Positions 42,847-53,830 of a stretch of DNA of 64,000 nt are shown piece after piece. The notes beneath the pieces are model-generated. The model was given only the letters and a program-made list of their open reading frames with translations. It was not told the DNA's origin and ran no database searches. This DNA comes from Corythucha ciliata (taxonomy: Eukaryota; Arthropoda; Insecta; Hemiptera; Tingidae), in assembly GCA_038030265.1 (NCBI GenBank), contig CM075939.1, forward strand, positions 37,925,253 through 37,989,252, given 5' to 3'. Numbering within the stretch: position 1 is the stretch's first letter; every line of letters starts with the position of its first letter. Both the position numbers and the translations under genes were made by a program.

Positions 42847-43400
42847 GTTCGAGACAGAAGTGATTTATCACCCCTCGAACCATGCTCAACCGATAAATAC
42901 AGCTGGATTCACCCTGACATGCACAGAGTGTCATCCAGTGCCTATTAAACTGCACAGAAATGAATGTTTCGCGTCATGGTATTGGTTTTAGCCGATTTTG
43001 TTGACCCTATAGGCCCACTAGTAAGAGCACTCGCTAAAAAAAAATCCCGAAAGTGTGGTTGACATGGCGTCTTGAGGAGCATCCATGAGCTTGAGCAGAG
43101 CCATGTGGCATTTTTTTCGAGAACGTTCCTACTGAGATCCCTGGGCTACCCAGTAGAGGTTCGTGTGCACCGAGACTGTTCCAAATGGGCTTCAGGGCTG
43201 TCAGCGGGAAATTTTGTGCGGCCCCTGAAAACGTGCGCAGGTGGTTAAAAATGGTTGTATCACAGTATAAGAATCACTGGCTTCATTGACTTTTCTGATG
43301 AAAAATTCGTCTCAATTTTGAGCCGTTCAGGCTGAATCCAGCTGTATTTATCGGTTCAGCATGGTTCGAGGAGTAATAAATCACGTCTGTCTCAAATTCA
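42847..43400. repeat. Inverted repeat pair, ~75-bp arms
   Basis: 42847-42920 and 43328-43400 are inverted copies sharing CTCGAACCATGCT, AACCGATAAATACAGC and TGGATTCA. The ~400-bp interior has no recognised gene. It may be the ends of a small DNA element or a rearranged repeat. Confidence 0.65.
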
Positions 43401-46400
43401 GCTTTACCGTGGTTGGAGCATGCGCGGAAAAATTCATGCGGTTCCCCATACCAACGTGTGCATCATACACTCCACCGAGCCGCACCTTGGCTTGTCGCGA
43501 GTCCCAGATAGCCGGTTCTACCTCATAATAAAGGTCCAAAAAATCCACCACAACTTCACTCGAACACTCCATAAATATTCCTCGACATCACAAACACGGA
43601 ACAATCACACAGCGCGAGAAGAAGTACTGTAATTTGCATGTAGGATGAGGAATAATTAAAATACCCTTTCGTGTAATTTAGGGAGCCATATAATTATTTT
43701 CAAATGTGCGTAGTTATCTAGCTATAAATATGTAGTAAATAGTATTATGCAGTCTACAGTAAATAAATATGTAGTCATCTTGACCATTTTTCCTTCCTGC
43801 ATTCGCCCGTAGGCTTTTTTTTTTTTTTTCAGCTATGAGCCTTTCTCCGCCTGAAAAATGACACGCCTAGTGAATCCCCAAGCACCTTTTAATGTTCCTC
43901 CTCGATGATTCCGCAGTTCAAATATTGACTGTTTACCTGTGAGAACAGCGAACCATGAAGGCCCAAAAGGCCAAAAGGGTTCTCTCCCTTTTTTTCAAGA
44001 AATAACTCCTCAACCCCTTGCACGATCCCACAACCAACCCCATTATTTCATTGCTGTTCATGCTATTTAGCGCTACTCTTTCACGTTACTCTCGCGTCTT
44101 TCAAGTTGATGTTCAAACTACAAGATATTGCAGCCTCTTTATAACTGTCTCGCTTAAGGATTTTCACGGTAGAAAACGCTTTCAATTACTCGAGACGGAA
44201 AGAGCTTCGCGGGTGCGAGTGTGTGTGTTTTCTTGCTCAAATTTTGTTTACGAAAGTTCCCTGTTAAAATAGAGTAAGCAAAGTGAGGGGTTTTAAAGGA
44301 GAAAATAAAGTCGTTTTTCATTTTACAAACCCCCACCTCCTTCCACCTATCGCGCCCTCACCCACGCAAACTAAACAACTCACTTGTGAGAGGAATATTT
44401 CATTCGTATTATTTTCCATTCAGTAACGGCGGCGGCTGACCGCATAATCTATCCGCATTTTGCTGGAAACGAAGGCAGATTTTTCAACACGTTTTCAATA
44501 ACGCTAATAATCTACTTCTTCCATTTTTAAAGTCCGTAAGGGAGGGGGAAAGAGTGGAGGATAAATTGAAATGCAAATGCTTCGAACTTAATTTTTTTGT
44601 TTTCGAAAAATATGGCCCCAGCAGCTACTTCCAATCTTGACGTGTCTAATAATTTTTCTCAACCCCTCCCCTCTTCTTCGATGCCTACTATTCAACGCTT
44701 CAGATCTGGCTATTTTTCAAGGTTGATTATACAGCAATGAGCTGACTGAAAGGAATAATTTTTACGAAACAGCCACTTTTTTTCTGTTCTTGAAAGAAAA
44801 ATAGGAGCAATTAGTTCCGGGTAAACTACTCGGTTCGTGCCAATCGATTAGTTGAAAATGAAGCTGTTATTCTTTGGAAGTGTTGTCCATCTGAGCACAG
44901 TAAATTTTTCGAATGGATGCTATGTAAAATATTGCGATGCTGGAAGCTGGAGTTGGAAGCGTAAAAACAAGTGGGAAGGAGGTAGATCATGCCCGGGAAT
45001 GCTCGTTGTCAAAACTTCGTCGGTGTCTCGATAAATCTCGTTTTCTCTCAATTGACCCCACTGATTGGGTGAGTTTTCGACTTCTAAAAAAGAAATTAAC
45101 TTGTTTTTAATGATCGTGCTAGGACTAATTTGTTCCTCCCCTCTCCATTAACACGCATTCCGAAAAAAAAGAGGCTTGTAAATAGAATTTAATCCGCTCA
45201 GAAGTTGGTTTTTTCGAAGGGCGAAGAGGAGTTTTTTTTTTCTTTCTCTCTCCTCTTCGAATGAGATTGGGTGGGGTCGATCATTAGTAAGCACCTGTTG
45301 CATTAAAAGTGTATTAAAGTTCTCGTAATGTAACTCCACTTCCCCCGTCGCCAAAAAAGAAAAAATTGCGAGGGAGAGAATGTTAAAAAATGCTGAGTCT
45401 GAGAATGGGTTTTAAATTAAAAATCCACCGCGTCCCTATTATTCTCCCTTGTTTTTACTGCTCACGAGACCCCCTGGCTCATGTCACATCAAGTACGGAG
45501 GGCTCGAGGGATGGATCTTTTAATTATTCAAGGTGTACAGAAATGGATCGTGGTGTACGCTTTTCTTCTACCTATTTGCAACTTTTTTGTTGTTGCTCAT
45601 GCATAATTTTTTGTTGTAAGGAAGAAATTGATTTCTGGCGTGCTATTATTAAGCAGATTTGACTGTTTTAAGGGACGATGCTACCTAGACGACGTGTTTG
45701 CTGGAAACAGTGAATTATCATGTTAGCACCATAACTGCAAGTGTCACCCATCATTTAAAAAAAAGAAAAAAATTACGCGTGTTGAAACCAACATTTTATT
45801 CATGAGCAAGTCCTCTTTCAAATGGCTTCGAAGTCTTTTAAAGGATCCTCTCTCATTTCCGCAGCTCTCCACACCAGGCAGGATTTGAAAATAATAATTT
45901 CTCTCCATTTTCAGCTTTGAGCTGACGCTGACGCTGCCGCAAGCATACGAGGGTGGAGTAGTGGAATAGGTCACTGGGGGAGCGGTGAGTGGGCGTAGTT
46001 GTTAAAGGACAGACTAAACAATTATTATTTCATCGCCCCACAGGGCAGTAGAGTTTAAGGATAATGGGCTATCGATTTTTGCGATTTCAATTTGATTCCT
46101 TTCTGTCCCCCTCCACCCACCTCGTAATCGTGTTTTCACTTCGCTCTTTATTTTTCTCTTAACTTTGTTGCCGCTCGAATTGAATCTATAGTGAAAATAT
46201 CCGTGTGGAATTTATGGAAACTATTTCGCTGTTCTATTATTGGAGCGATAGAATTCTGAAATAAAGAAGCGATTGGCTCGTTCTGAGAATGACAGGAAGG
46301 AAAAGCCAAACTTGAGAAGTCTCCTCTCTATAAGGACGGAATTAATAAAAATGGACTGGACTGGTTAGTTAATTTAATCAGTTAGGTACTGGTTACTGTC

Positions 46401-46433
46401 TGTGGCAACGTTAGTAACACCCGACAAAATCAA
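43401..46433. other. No gene recognised
   Basis: Frames of 60-90 codons on both strands lack motifs and often overlap each other. T-runs occur at 43817-43830 and 45232-45241. I see no convincing exon, RNA gene or mobile element here. Confidence 0.5.
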
Positions 46434-46436
46434 TTA

Positions 46437-46527
46437 AGGCGCGTATAAACTGGGTGATCCGAACATGTATTGCAACGTTGCAGGAGCGGAGCGCCTCAGT
46501 TTGGATGGGGTTTGTGCTCCGCTCGCG
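46437..46527 (+). repeat. Left 91-bp terminal inverted repeat
   Basis: Inverse of 51488-51578 with about three C/T differences. It contains internal inverted words (GAGCGGAGCG and GTGCTCCGCTCGCG) that could form a subterminal hairpin or transposase-binding sites. Confidence 0.9.
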
Positions 46528-47499
46528 AACAGATCGTGGCGATCCATTCCCTGTCGGTTTTTCAAGCGCATCAAAGGTGGAGCGCGGGAGCAGTGTGGTC
46601 GATTTTTGTATTGGCGATTCAGATTATCACTTGCAGCGCTGTCGTCGAGGCAAAATGGCGGAGAAGAGCCCTATACTTGCCGCCGGCTCAAGGGATTAAA
46701 TCATAAGTGAAAACAATTGTTTTTAGGCTGAATTATGCCCAGAACGTCATGAAAAAGAACGGGACTCAAGGTCCCGTACAGAAAGCTGAGGTTATTATTT
46801 ATCAAGGGTTTCAGATCTTTCGATAAACTGTCATATCATAATACAATAATTTATTACCCCGGTCTTTGGAAACTGTCATGTCAAAAATGCTCCCACTAAG
46901 AATAATTATGGATTTCGCGAAGTGTACAGCCTCGTCGAGGAATTTTAGTGAAGGGGAAGCAGTGTTGAATGCAAATCACGTCATTCTGTGCGGTCAAATC
47001 GAGGACACGGAAGTCGAAGGATTCAGAATTTACGCCCTTGTGCTACAGACTAGCAAAATAACAAGCAACCCTCATATTATCGAGGGTCACATTGCGGCTG
47101 ACCTGACTGAAATATTTAAAATGACATACTCGTGTAAGGCGGATCTGTCTGAGTGCTGCAAGCACATCGTGGCCGTATTGTTGTATTTGAACAGGTGAGT
47201 GCAGTCGAACGTACCTGTTTTACGATTATAAAAAGTGTATTATTGCAAATTGCAACCACTTTATGACAATTTCAGAAACGTCTTGAAGGAAATTGAACAA
47301 TTGTCCAGCACGGACATTAAGTGTGTTTGGTCCGCGGGAAAGGCCAGTGCTCTCGCTGAATATAAACCAGCTCCTTTAGATGCATGGCGCTGTTGCATTC
47401 TCAATAAATCGCCCGATTCCAAACCCAATGCAGTTGATGGTGCAGAGGAAGATATCATGAAAGAGGTAATTATTTGAATCATAAAATCACCAGGCTAAT

Positions 47500-48395
47500 C
47501 TTGGTGAAAATTGTTTCGCTTAAAATAAGGGTGACCAGATGTCGTATTTTCCCCTTAAGCACACCACCTGAAAGACTAAAGCAGCGTCGTTGTGTATATC
47601 AAATCATCCAGGAGAAATATAGGTAAATAAAGTTGTCACCCAGTTTTCTTTGGCAAACCCAACCAGTTTTCAACATTTACGCCATCATCAGGGTTCAACT
47701 AGTTGTTGCAGGCAAGCAATTCATCTAATACCTGCTCTGAGGGATTTCCTGCAACGATCTGTTTTCAGACTGAACCCTGATGATGGCGTATAAGTTTGAA
47801 AGTGATTTACAGTACAGGCAATAAAGCAAGAATTTGGGCAAAATCCGGTCCAATTTCGAATGTGGTTTATAAAATTCATTTTGATGTACTTAAGTATTTT
47901 CCGTACTATTAGTTTAAAAATAAAAACAGGGACGGGTAAGACAGGTAAGACAGTTTACTTTTGTTTACTGTTCGCTGGTCACGGTGTCCCCCCATAAGTT
48001 TGAAGTGCTCAAAATTTAGAATTTCAGTCGTCTCAAACCCCAGGGTTTCATAGTTTTCTGCAGCTCCCGAACTGCTGAGCCTATGAGCCTCACTCTATGA
48101 GCTTCACCACTAATTTTAGAGCGCTTTCAGTACTCTGTCCTTCCCAGTAAATAGCAGAGCTATTTATGCACACAAGAGTCCTTTTCAGGCTCAACAGTGA
48201 ATAGATTTCAGGTCGAGAATGAAAGTTTTGACTAGAAAATGTCAACCTTTCAATCACAAACAGCTTTAGGTTAAAAAATAATTCACATAAACGGCTTCTG
48301 GTCACCCAGCATGATGTATAAATGTTTTGAATTTTTTTTTCTTCGAAGTTTGCCCGAATATGTACAAAGTCATGCTTCGTCCTGCACAAGAAAAG
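47500..48395. other. Intron 2 of the YqaJ gene with a nested inverted repeat
   Basis: Lies between the donor at 47467 and the last exon. It contains the inverted pair at 47678-47791. On the minus strand an open frame at 48425-48090 has no motif. The acceptor for the last exon was not fixed. Confidence 0.4.
47678..47791. repeat. Inverted repeat with CTGATGA...GAAA core words
   Basis: TTTACGCCATCATCAGGGTTCA at the left matches, in reverse, TGAACCCTGATGATGGCGTA at the right; TTGCAGG and CCTGCAA also pair. Each arm, read outward, contains CTGATGATGGCGTA followed by GAAA, the word order of a hammerhead ribozyme core with a very short stem II. That is only suggestive. Similar wording occurs reversed at 10385-10440. 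Confidence 0.45.
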
Positions 48396-49222
48396 CCGAT
48401 CCCGGAGAGATGTCATAGAGCCCAATCAGCCCATGGAAATAGATCGTGACGACGGTAACATCATGTTCGACGAAATAGTCAAGCATGCCAGCGGCAGTCG
48501 AGCTCTGTCAGCGTTGGCTGATGTTATTGTCGAAATGAAGCCCTGCTGTTCCCAGAGATACAAAATGATGGGCAGAAATGCTCAAGACCCGCTTTGTCGA
48601 AGTACCTTTCTCGAACGACACCTTTGGGAGAAGGAGCGACAGTTTCGTATCACTGGCAGCAGGTGCTACTGCTACGGGATTTTCACGGTCATGCACAACC
48701 CAAAGACCGACTGGAAGAGGAAATCTAACAAATATTTTTGGCCGAAAAAGTTTAAAATATTTATATAAAGCACGGCCAAGAGCAGGAGAGCGTTACCCTG
48801 GACGAGTTTGTCAAAGAAAGTGGTAAAATTGTTGTCCAGTGTGGAATTATTACCAACCGCAATCATCCTTGGCTCTCTTATTCGCCTGATGGGTTGGTAA
48901 TGGAAGACGTGGTTCCAGTACCTCTACTTGAAATCAAATGCCCCTACAAAGGTGCATCTGCTCCCCTGGAAGAAACGCTCAAAACTTGCAACTATCTCGA
49001 CAAAAAATTAAATTTGAAAAGAAGAGAAAGAAACATACACATAATGGCCAGATAACTCTAGGCATGGTAATGGCCAACGTCAGAACCTGCTATTTTGTAG
49101 TATCTTGCTCATTTGATAAAAAAGCACATTGTCTGACCGTCGAGCTAGATGAAGATTTTGCTGACGATCTTTTGAGTACTTTGAAGAAGGCCTACTTCAA
49201 CAACATGCTTCACGTATTATGA

Positions 49223-50101
49223 GAAAATGCGTCCAACGTTAATTATTAAGGGCATTTGAGGTCCGTTCCATACGATGGGGAAGCGAGGTTCGATTTTTCA
49301 AAGGTAATTCGACTCATAACAAATAAGAAGGTTAGAACCCACCTCACCCCCTTTCAATGTTTAGAAGAAGTAAGGAGGAGTCTAGTCTCCAACTTTTGCC
49401 GTTTCGTTTAGATATTTTTTGTGTTGGTTAAAGTGAATAGTCCCTCGCCTTTTTATTTATTTATTTTTTCGGAGATGAGAAAAATGGCTCGTGAACTTGG
49501 TGCCCGGCGAAGTAAAGGCTCACAAAGAAGGAGAAGCCAGCTTTAAAAAAAACCATGTTGATATTGTTCTACGATGATCGTTGTAGATTGCAGTCATCGC
49601 AGAAAAACTGTAGCGGCTGAATTGAATACGAATATGTCAAAGAAGAAAGGGCAGTCGTTTCTGGTACACCGAACACTGAATCCCACCAAAAACTTTAAAA
49701 AAACACACACAGTGTAGTGAGCTCAACGGCCAGAAAATAAGTTTTCATGGGTGATGGTGATACTCACAGTTTCACAAGTGCTGTACACCGTACCCTGTGT
49801 CTCGAGTTTGCTTGTCACCCGAAAGTCAACAATTTCGACTAATCCCGGAAGAAACCAAACCCGACATTCGTGTGCTTTTGACGGTGGTCTCTGGAGGGTG
49901 TAAATGTGTCGAACACGTCTGTTATGACTTCAAAAGCATAATTTATTATAATCAACTCATAAATAAACGATTCAATTTGACTACACGAAGTGTTTTTACC
50001 GTGAGCTGTGCCGGAGTGAAAATACATTTTGGTTACCTAGAATTCTAGAGAGAGGTGAGGAAAATAATGTTCATCTGAAGCCGGACGGATTCAAAAAATC
50101 A
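49223..50101. other. Interior of the transposon without a recognised gene
   Basis: An 83-codon plus frame at 49797-50048 has no motif. I looked for a DDE transposase on both strands here and found none. Confidence 0.4.
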
Positions 50102-50240
50102 GGGGGCTTATTCTCTAACTCCGAAGCAATAGATTTTTCGAAGTCATATGTTTATTTCATTAATTTTCTTCAAACAAATGAATGAAATAAACATAAGGCT
50201 GGCGAAAAAAATATTGCTTGTTGTTAGAGAATAGGCCCCC
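50102..50240. mobile_element. MITE with GGGGGC...GCCCCC ends
   Basis: GGGGGCTTATTCTCTAAC and its inverse GTTAGAGAATAGGCCCCC bound a 139-bp element; inner arms share CATATGTTTATTTCATT-type sequence. It is inserted in the larger transposon. Confidence 0.7.
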
Positions 50241-50480
50241 AGGTCTTCCCGACACTAATTATTACGAAGAGAAACTTAAAAAATATGTGAAAAACACTGA
50301 ACTGCCTTAAAACGTGGGATTTGTATCAATAATGTCAAACTGTCCTAAGGGTTGATGATAAGGTGATAAGGTTTATTATGAGTCGAAACTTCCCCGACGT
50401 ATTGTTTTGCTAGTGCTACACTTTTTGGAAAAATCATCTGATTTCATTCAATTTTCATAACAGCATCAGTTTTCAGACCT

Positions 50481-50600
50481 GCTCCCCTATTCTGTAACTC
50501 TTAACGCGTGCGTTAACGAAATAAACAACGCGAATAACTGAAAGTAATCAGCTGATAAATTTTGCTAACGCACGCGTTATGAGTTACAGAATAGGGGGGC
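50481..50600. mobile_element. MITE with CCCCTATTCTGTAACTC ends
   Basis: The left arm GCTCCCCTATTCTGTAACTC then TTAACGCGTGCGTTAAC is inverted at the right (GCTAACGCACGCGTTATGAG then TTACAGAATAGGGG). 120 bp, non-coding, directly abutting the next element. Confidence 0.75.
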
Positions 50601-50710
50601 TGGGGCCGTATTCCGATGCCGTTGCTATGGCGGGATAATGTTATTTCTTATTCTGCGTCCTTGGATCCCGCTCGCGGCATTTTTTCCCGACCGTTCAGAA
50701 TAAGGCCCCA
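50601..50710. mobile_element. MITE with TGGGGCC...GGCCCCA ends
   Basis: TGGGGCCGTATTCCGA at the left is inverted as TCAGAATAAGGCCCCA at the right. 110 bp. It interrupts the end of the minus-strand THAP-linked frame. Confidence 0.7.
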
Positions 50711-51445
50711 GAAATGAGTGGACTGTATAAATCTCCACTCGACACTTGGGCAGAGAAGTTTTTTGACTCACTACTGACTTGAATTGACGCATCGCAAGTA
50801 AGCTGGGTCTGTACGAAGTCTTCGATAATTCCAGCCAGAATCTGGTGTGATTCATCAGCATTATCGTGATCTCGGCACTCTGTAAAGGGAACCCTACTCA
50901 TTGGAGCCTTTCTTTTCTTTGGACTGCGTTGAGGGCCCCTTTTTGGGTTCCACGGGTAGATTCATATCCGGGAAGCAGTTTTTTTCAAACGCGGTTTCTT
51001 TGTCGGAACATGTGTACGAACAGAAAAATGTCACATAACAGGGCCCTTTCATATTCCCTCATCTTATGTATTATTTGTATGACATCCAATGAAATATCGA
51101 ATTAAATAACATAGGACATACCAGGCAAAATATAGTTTCCTTGAGAGAAATAATGCGTTCCGCAGATGACCATATTTTTGGAGGGTTTTGTCTCCGTTTT
51201 CAATTGACGTTCCCATGCAATGCGTTAGTCGACATCCTCTTCAACGCCAAATTTATTAAATAGACGAACCTAATTTCAAATTATATTCATTGTTGGGTGT
51301 TACTATTATTATGAAATCCATCGTTACGATTACATACCTTCGTGTTACTTAGTTTAGGAAACCGGTGGAAAGCGAGGGAGCTTCCTTTTAATTGGTATGA
51401 TTTGCAACCATACACGCAACAAATTTTAGTTTTCTTAGCACTCAT
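50625..51445 (-). pseudogene. THAP-domain gene of the transposon, spliced, broken
   Basis: Exon 1 (51445-51338) starts MSAKKTKICCVYGCKSYQ and has SLAFHRFPKLSNTK, a THAP start with the Cys pair and HRFP, ending AAG|GTATGT. Exon 2 (about 51240-51122) has RIAWERQLKT, then MVICGTHYFSQGNYILPG with the C-x2-H pair, ending G|GTATGT. A TAA at 51225-51227 interrupts it just before the conserved Trp. A third segment (about 51030-50712) reads CSDKETAFEKNCFPD, then after a frame change SRVPFTECRDHDNADESHQI with an acidic and polar stretch, until it meets a MITE. It would supply DNA binding for transposition. Convergent with the YqaJ gene. No catalytic domain seen. Confidence 0.7.
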
Positions 51446-51487
51446 AATTAGCCGGAGATACTACGATAACCGAATCACAAACACACA

Positions 51488-51578
51488 CGCGAGCGGAGCG
51501 CAAACCCCGTCCAAACTGAGGCGCTCCGCTCCTGCAACGTTGCAATACATGTTCGGATCGCCCAGTTTATACGCGCCT
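51488..51578 (-). repeat. Right 91-bp terminal inverted repeat
   Basis: Inverse of 46437-46527, same length, followed by TTA at 51579-51581. Confidence 0.9.
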
Positions 51579-51599
51579 TTATGTGATCAACATCTGACG

Positions 51600-51765
51600 A
51601 TGTTAGGACCTAACCTCTCCTCCAGAGCTCTCTATAAGCTAAGCTTCTGTGGAGTCTATGCAACCAAACAAATTTATTCCCTCGAAAAACGAAGGATTTC
51701 AATGGGTTGCAGACTCCACAGACGAATAGCAAGCATAATAAATGGTTTATGAACAGGGGGAGGGG
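51600..51765. mobile_element. Hairpin MITE, third copy of the GTGGAGTCTATGCAACC family
   Basis: CTGTGGAGTCTATGCAACCA and GGGTTGCAGACTCCACAG face each other at 51649-51723 and fold into a hairpin. The same arms occur at 7269-7310 and 35226-35300. The right side ends TGGTTTATGAACAGGGG. Confidence 0.65.
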
Positions 51766-52540
51766 GGATTTTGTAACTTTTTCGTATCGAATTTCCATCG
51801 GAAAGTCATGTGATTTCATTCATTTTAATTGAAAATCAGATGAGTTATAGATAGAAAATTCGACGCAGAAAATTAACCTAATAGGCCTCCAGGGCCTTAA
51901 GCCGTGGTGGGGAAATATAAATAAACAACTCAAAACAAATAAACAACAAATATTTTTAAAATAAATAGAAATTATAGTTCTATTTCTATGCTATTTCTAC
52001 ATCACACCAGCCAATCAACGTGCTTATGCCCGCAATAATTTTCGCCGCAAATAAACGTTTTTCGTCAATTTTATCCACGAATGAGGAAGTAACACATTTT
52101 CCAAAATCATGCCATCTTGATAGCTTGGTTACCAAAACTCATGATAACACGATCCGTTCAAATAAAATCAGGCCCTACATTTTTTTATTAATTTTTAAAA
52201 CTATTGGGTTGCGGGACCCATTTGAAATAGGCTAGATAGACTGATGACGCAATAACATCCTTCGCATAACCTTCACAATGGCTTCCCACAAATCAAACAA
52301 TAGGAATTTAGAGAAAGAGAAGACAAGAAGGGGCAACACATGATAACAGCCATGATGCGGAGGGTTGGGAGGGGTCACGACTCCTTAGTTACGTCACGAG
52401 TCACAGACCGGCCGTTTAAGGTAACAAAAAAAATTGGCAAGTTTTATTATTTCGCTATAAATCGAAATCAATCATTTACGCACTAATATTCAATTCCTGG
52501 TCATATTTAGTCATTTTCTTCAGAAAAAGAATGTCTCCAG
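51766..52540. other. No gene recognised
   Basis: AT-rich; a 71-codon plus frame at 52020-52235 has no motif. Confidence 0.45.
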
Positions 52541-52880
52541 CGATTTTTATTTTTTATGTTACTTCCTCATTAGCGCTTTTCTTAATTTCTATTTTGGCTG
52601 CGAGTAACGTTTCTCTACATTTCAGCCGCGGATTATCGTTTTTTCACATATTGCTATGAATTTGCGCTTTTTCTCACTTTATGCCACAACGTTGCCGCGA
52701 ATTAAAGTATCTTCAATTTTAGCGGCCAATTGGCATTTTTTAATTTAAGCCGCATATTAGAGCTTATTCTTCTATACTTTATCCGCGAAATAGTAACTTT
52801 CCTCAATTTCAGCCACCAAGTAGCATTTTTTCTCAATTTCAACCACGAATTAGCGATATTTCGCAATTTTAAGGCCAATG
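52541..52880 (-). repeat. Degenerate 'cgctaattcgcggctaaaat' field, reversed
   Basis: Seen as CGAATTAGCG and TTTTCTCAATTTNAGCC units about every 35 bases, the inverse orientation of the 14.9-18.2 kb field. The low-information minus frame across it is repeat-derived. Confidence 0.65.
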
Positions 52881-52949
52881 CACAATCGACGGAACGGGAA
52901 TGCGAACGAAATTCTTCTCTCTGATTGGCTGACGGGAACGAAACGCCAA

Positions 52950-53567
52950 CGCGGCGCTGATGTATGTTGCTTTCGACGATGAGCTGCGAAGTTGTCCTTC
53001 CAATGCAATATCTCTGCAACATTGAACCCGAAATCTCAGTAGTTCTCTGAAGTTTCCCTCGTTGTGAGTAACGCTTCCTCCATCGGCTCCATCTGAGGAT
53101 TCAAGGAGGCCGCCGTCATCTCGGTGAAGGCGGTTCTCTGAAAGGGATATTTTGCCTCCCCTGATAACTATACTTTCGACGATAGGTCTCAGTCGATTCC
53201 GATTTTCAATAGCCTGTCTTTGTGTACTACCGTCGAGAAGATTTATTACTTTTTTCTCCGGATTTTCATCTCTTGACGAACTCAAAGGCGAAGGCGACGG
53301 ATTCTTTGTGGTAGTTCGTGGACCGTGAACAGGGAGGTTTCCATCCTTTCCCGTCATTTTCGAAAACTGCAAAAGAGGGTTGCGAGTGGCGGGGGGCCTT
53401 GTGGGTTGAGGGAGGTTGACTTAACCTCCTTCCATTGTTTCGTGTGGACAGAGAAAGGCAGCTGTACGCTTTCTGAAGGAATAGTTTCCTGCTTCAAGAA
53501 ATTGTACTTATCTAAGTCTTTCACTAATGTTGGATCTGAATGGACAAAATAAACCGGATCGAAAGGC
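52950..53567 (-). pseudogene. hAT-like (DUF4371-type) transposase N-terminal remnant
   Basis: The minus-strand frame reads AIENRNRLRPIVESIVIRGG, then SLSENRLHRDDGG, then NEGNFRELLRFRVQCCRDI and SSSKATYIS. This is the order of the N-terminal part of hAT-like proteins of the ZMYM1/DUF4371 kind (N.rL.pIv, HRDDG, N.GNFR.LLRFR, natYiS). An upstream open stretch in another frame (DPVYFVHSDPTLVKDLDKYN, 53567-53390) may be its N-terminal continuation, now shifted. The RNase H-like catalytic region is absent. The frame after ATYIS runs into unrelated sequence. Confidence 0.7.
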
Positions 53568-53599
53568 GAGAGCGCTACATCTGAGGACGTTTCTATCGA

Positions 53600-53830
53600 T
53601 GACTCATGAGACGTTTTTCTTAATTTTAGCTTTTAATTATCGGTTTTTAGCTGTGAATGAGCACATTGTCTAAATTTAAGCTGAACATTAGCTTTTTACT
53701 TAATTTTAGCAGTGCTAATCTGGGATTTTTCATAATTATCCGAAAATTAGCAGTTTTCTATGCATTTTTGCTAGATATTCATTAACTCTTAGCTATTGAT
53801 TAGTGTGTTTCTCTGTTTTAGCCTCAGAGT
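53600..53830 (-). repeat. Degenerate 'attagcnttttctcaattttagc' block
   Basis: Same reversed vocabulary as 52541-52880 (TTTTAGCTGTGAATGAGC, TTAATTTTAGCAGTGC). Non-coding. Confidence 0.55.

Larger units (their letters stand above)
46866..49222 (+). pseudogene. SWIM zinc-finger plus YqaJ nuclease gene, spliced, frameshifted
   Basis: Exon 1 (from ~46866 to 47194) encodes a SWIM-like finger ending YSCKADLSECCKHIVAVLLY; the first Cys of CxC is replaced by Tyr. The intron 47195-47275 has GTGAGT and TTTCAG borders and joins in frame to exon 2 (47276-47466, NVLKEIEQLSSTDIKCVW), which ends at GAG|GTAATT. A long intron follows, and the last exon starts near 48400. It has a QFRITGSRCYCYGIFTV block, then after a frameshift at ~48765 HPWLSYSPDGLV and LLEIKCPYKG, the Asp and ExK of a YqaJ exonuclease fold. 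A second frameshift at ~49025 leads to GQITLGMVMANVRTCYFVV and the stop. The SAP-like N-terminus seen at 35585-35993 was not found here. Likely role: DNA end processing or cleavage in transposition; this copy is dead. Confidence 0.75.
46437..51578. mobile_element. 5.1-kb TIR transposon carrying SWIM/YqaJ and THAP genes
   Basis: The 91-bp termini (46437-46527 and 51488-51578) are inverted copies with about three mismatches, starting AGGCGCGTATAAACTGGG. TTA flanks both ends (46434-46436 and 51579-51581), a 3-bp target duplication. Inside are a spliced plus-strand gene (SWIM finger then YqaJ nuclease) and a convergent spliced minus-strand gene starting with a THAP domain. Several MITEs lie within (50102-50240, 50481-50600, 50601-50710), plus an inverted repeat in an intron. 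No DDE transposase was recognised. A TWA duplication and a YqaJ plus THAP gene set fit the PIF/Harbinger-ISL2EU group, in which YqaJ partners are known. The precise placement is inference. Confidence 0.85.

Noticed and set aside
46454..46710. Three ~80-codon plus frames at the left end of the 5.1-kb element
   Set aside because: They start inside the terminal inverted repeat, overlap in all three frames and show no motif.
49223..50101. A DDE transposase inside the 5.1-kb element
   Set aside because: Read both strands; no D, D or E blocks typical of PIF/Harbinger or ISL2EU transposases were found.
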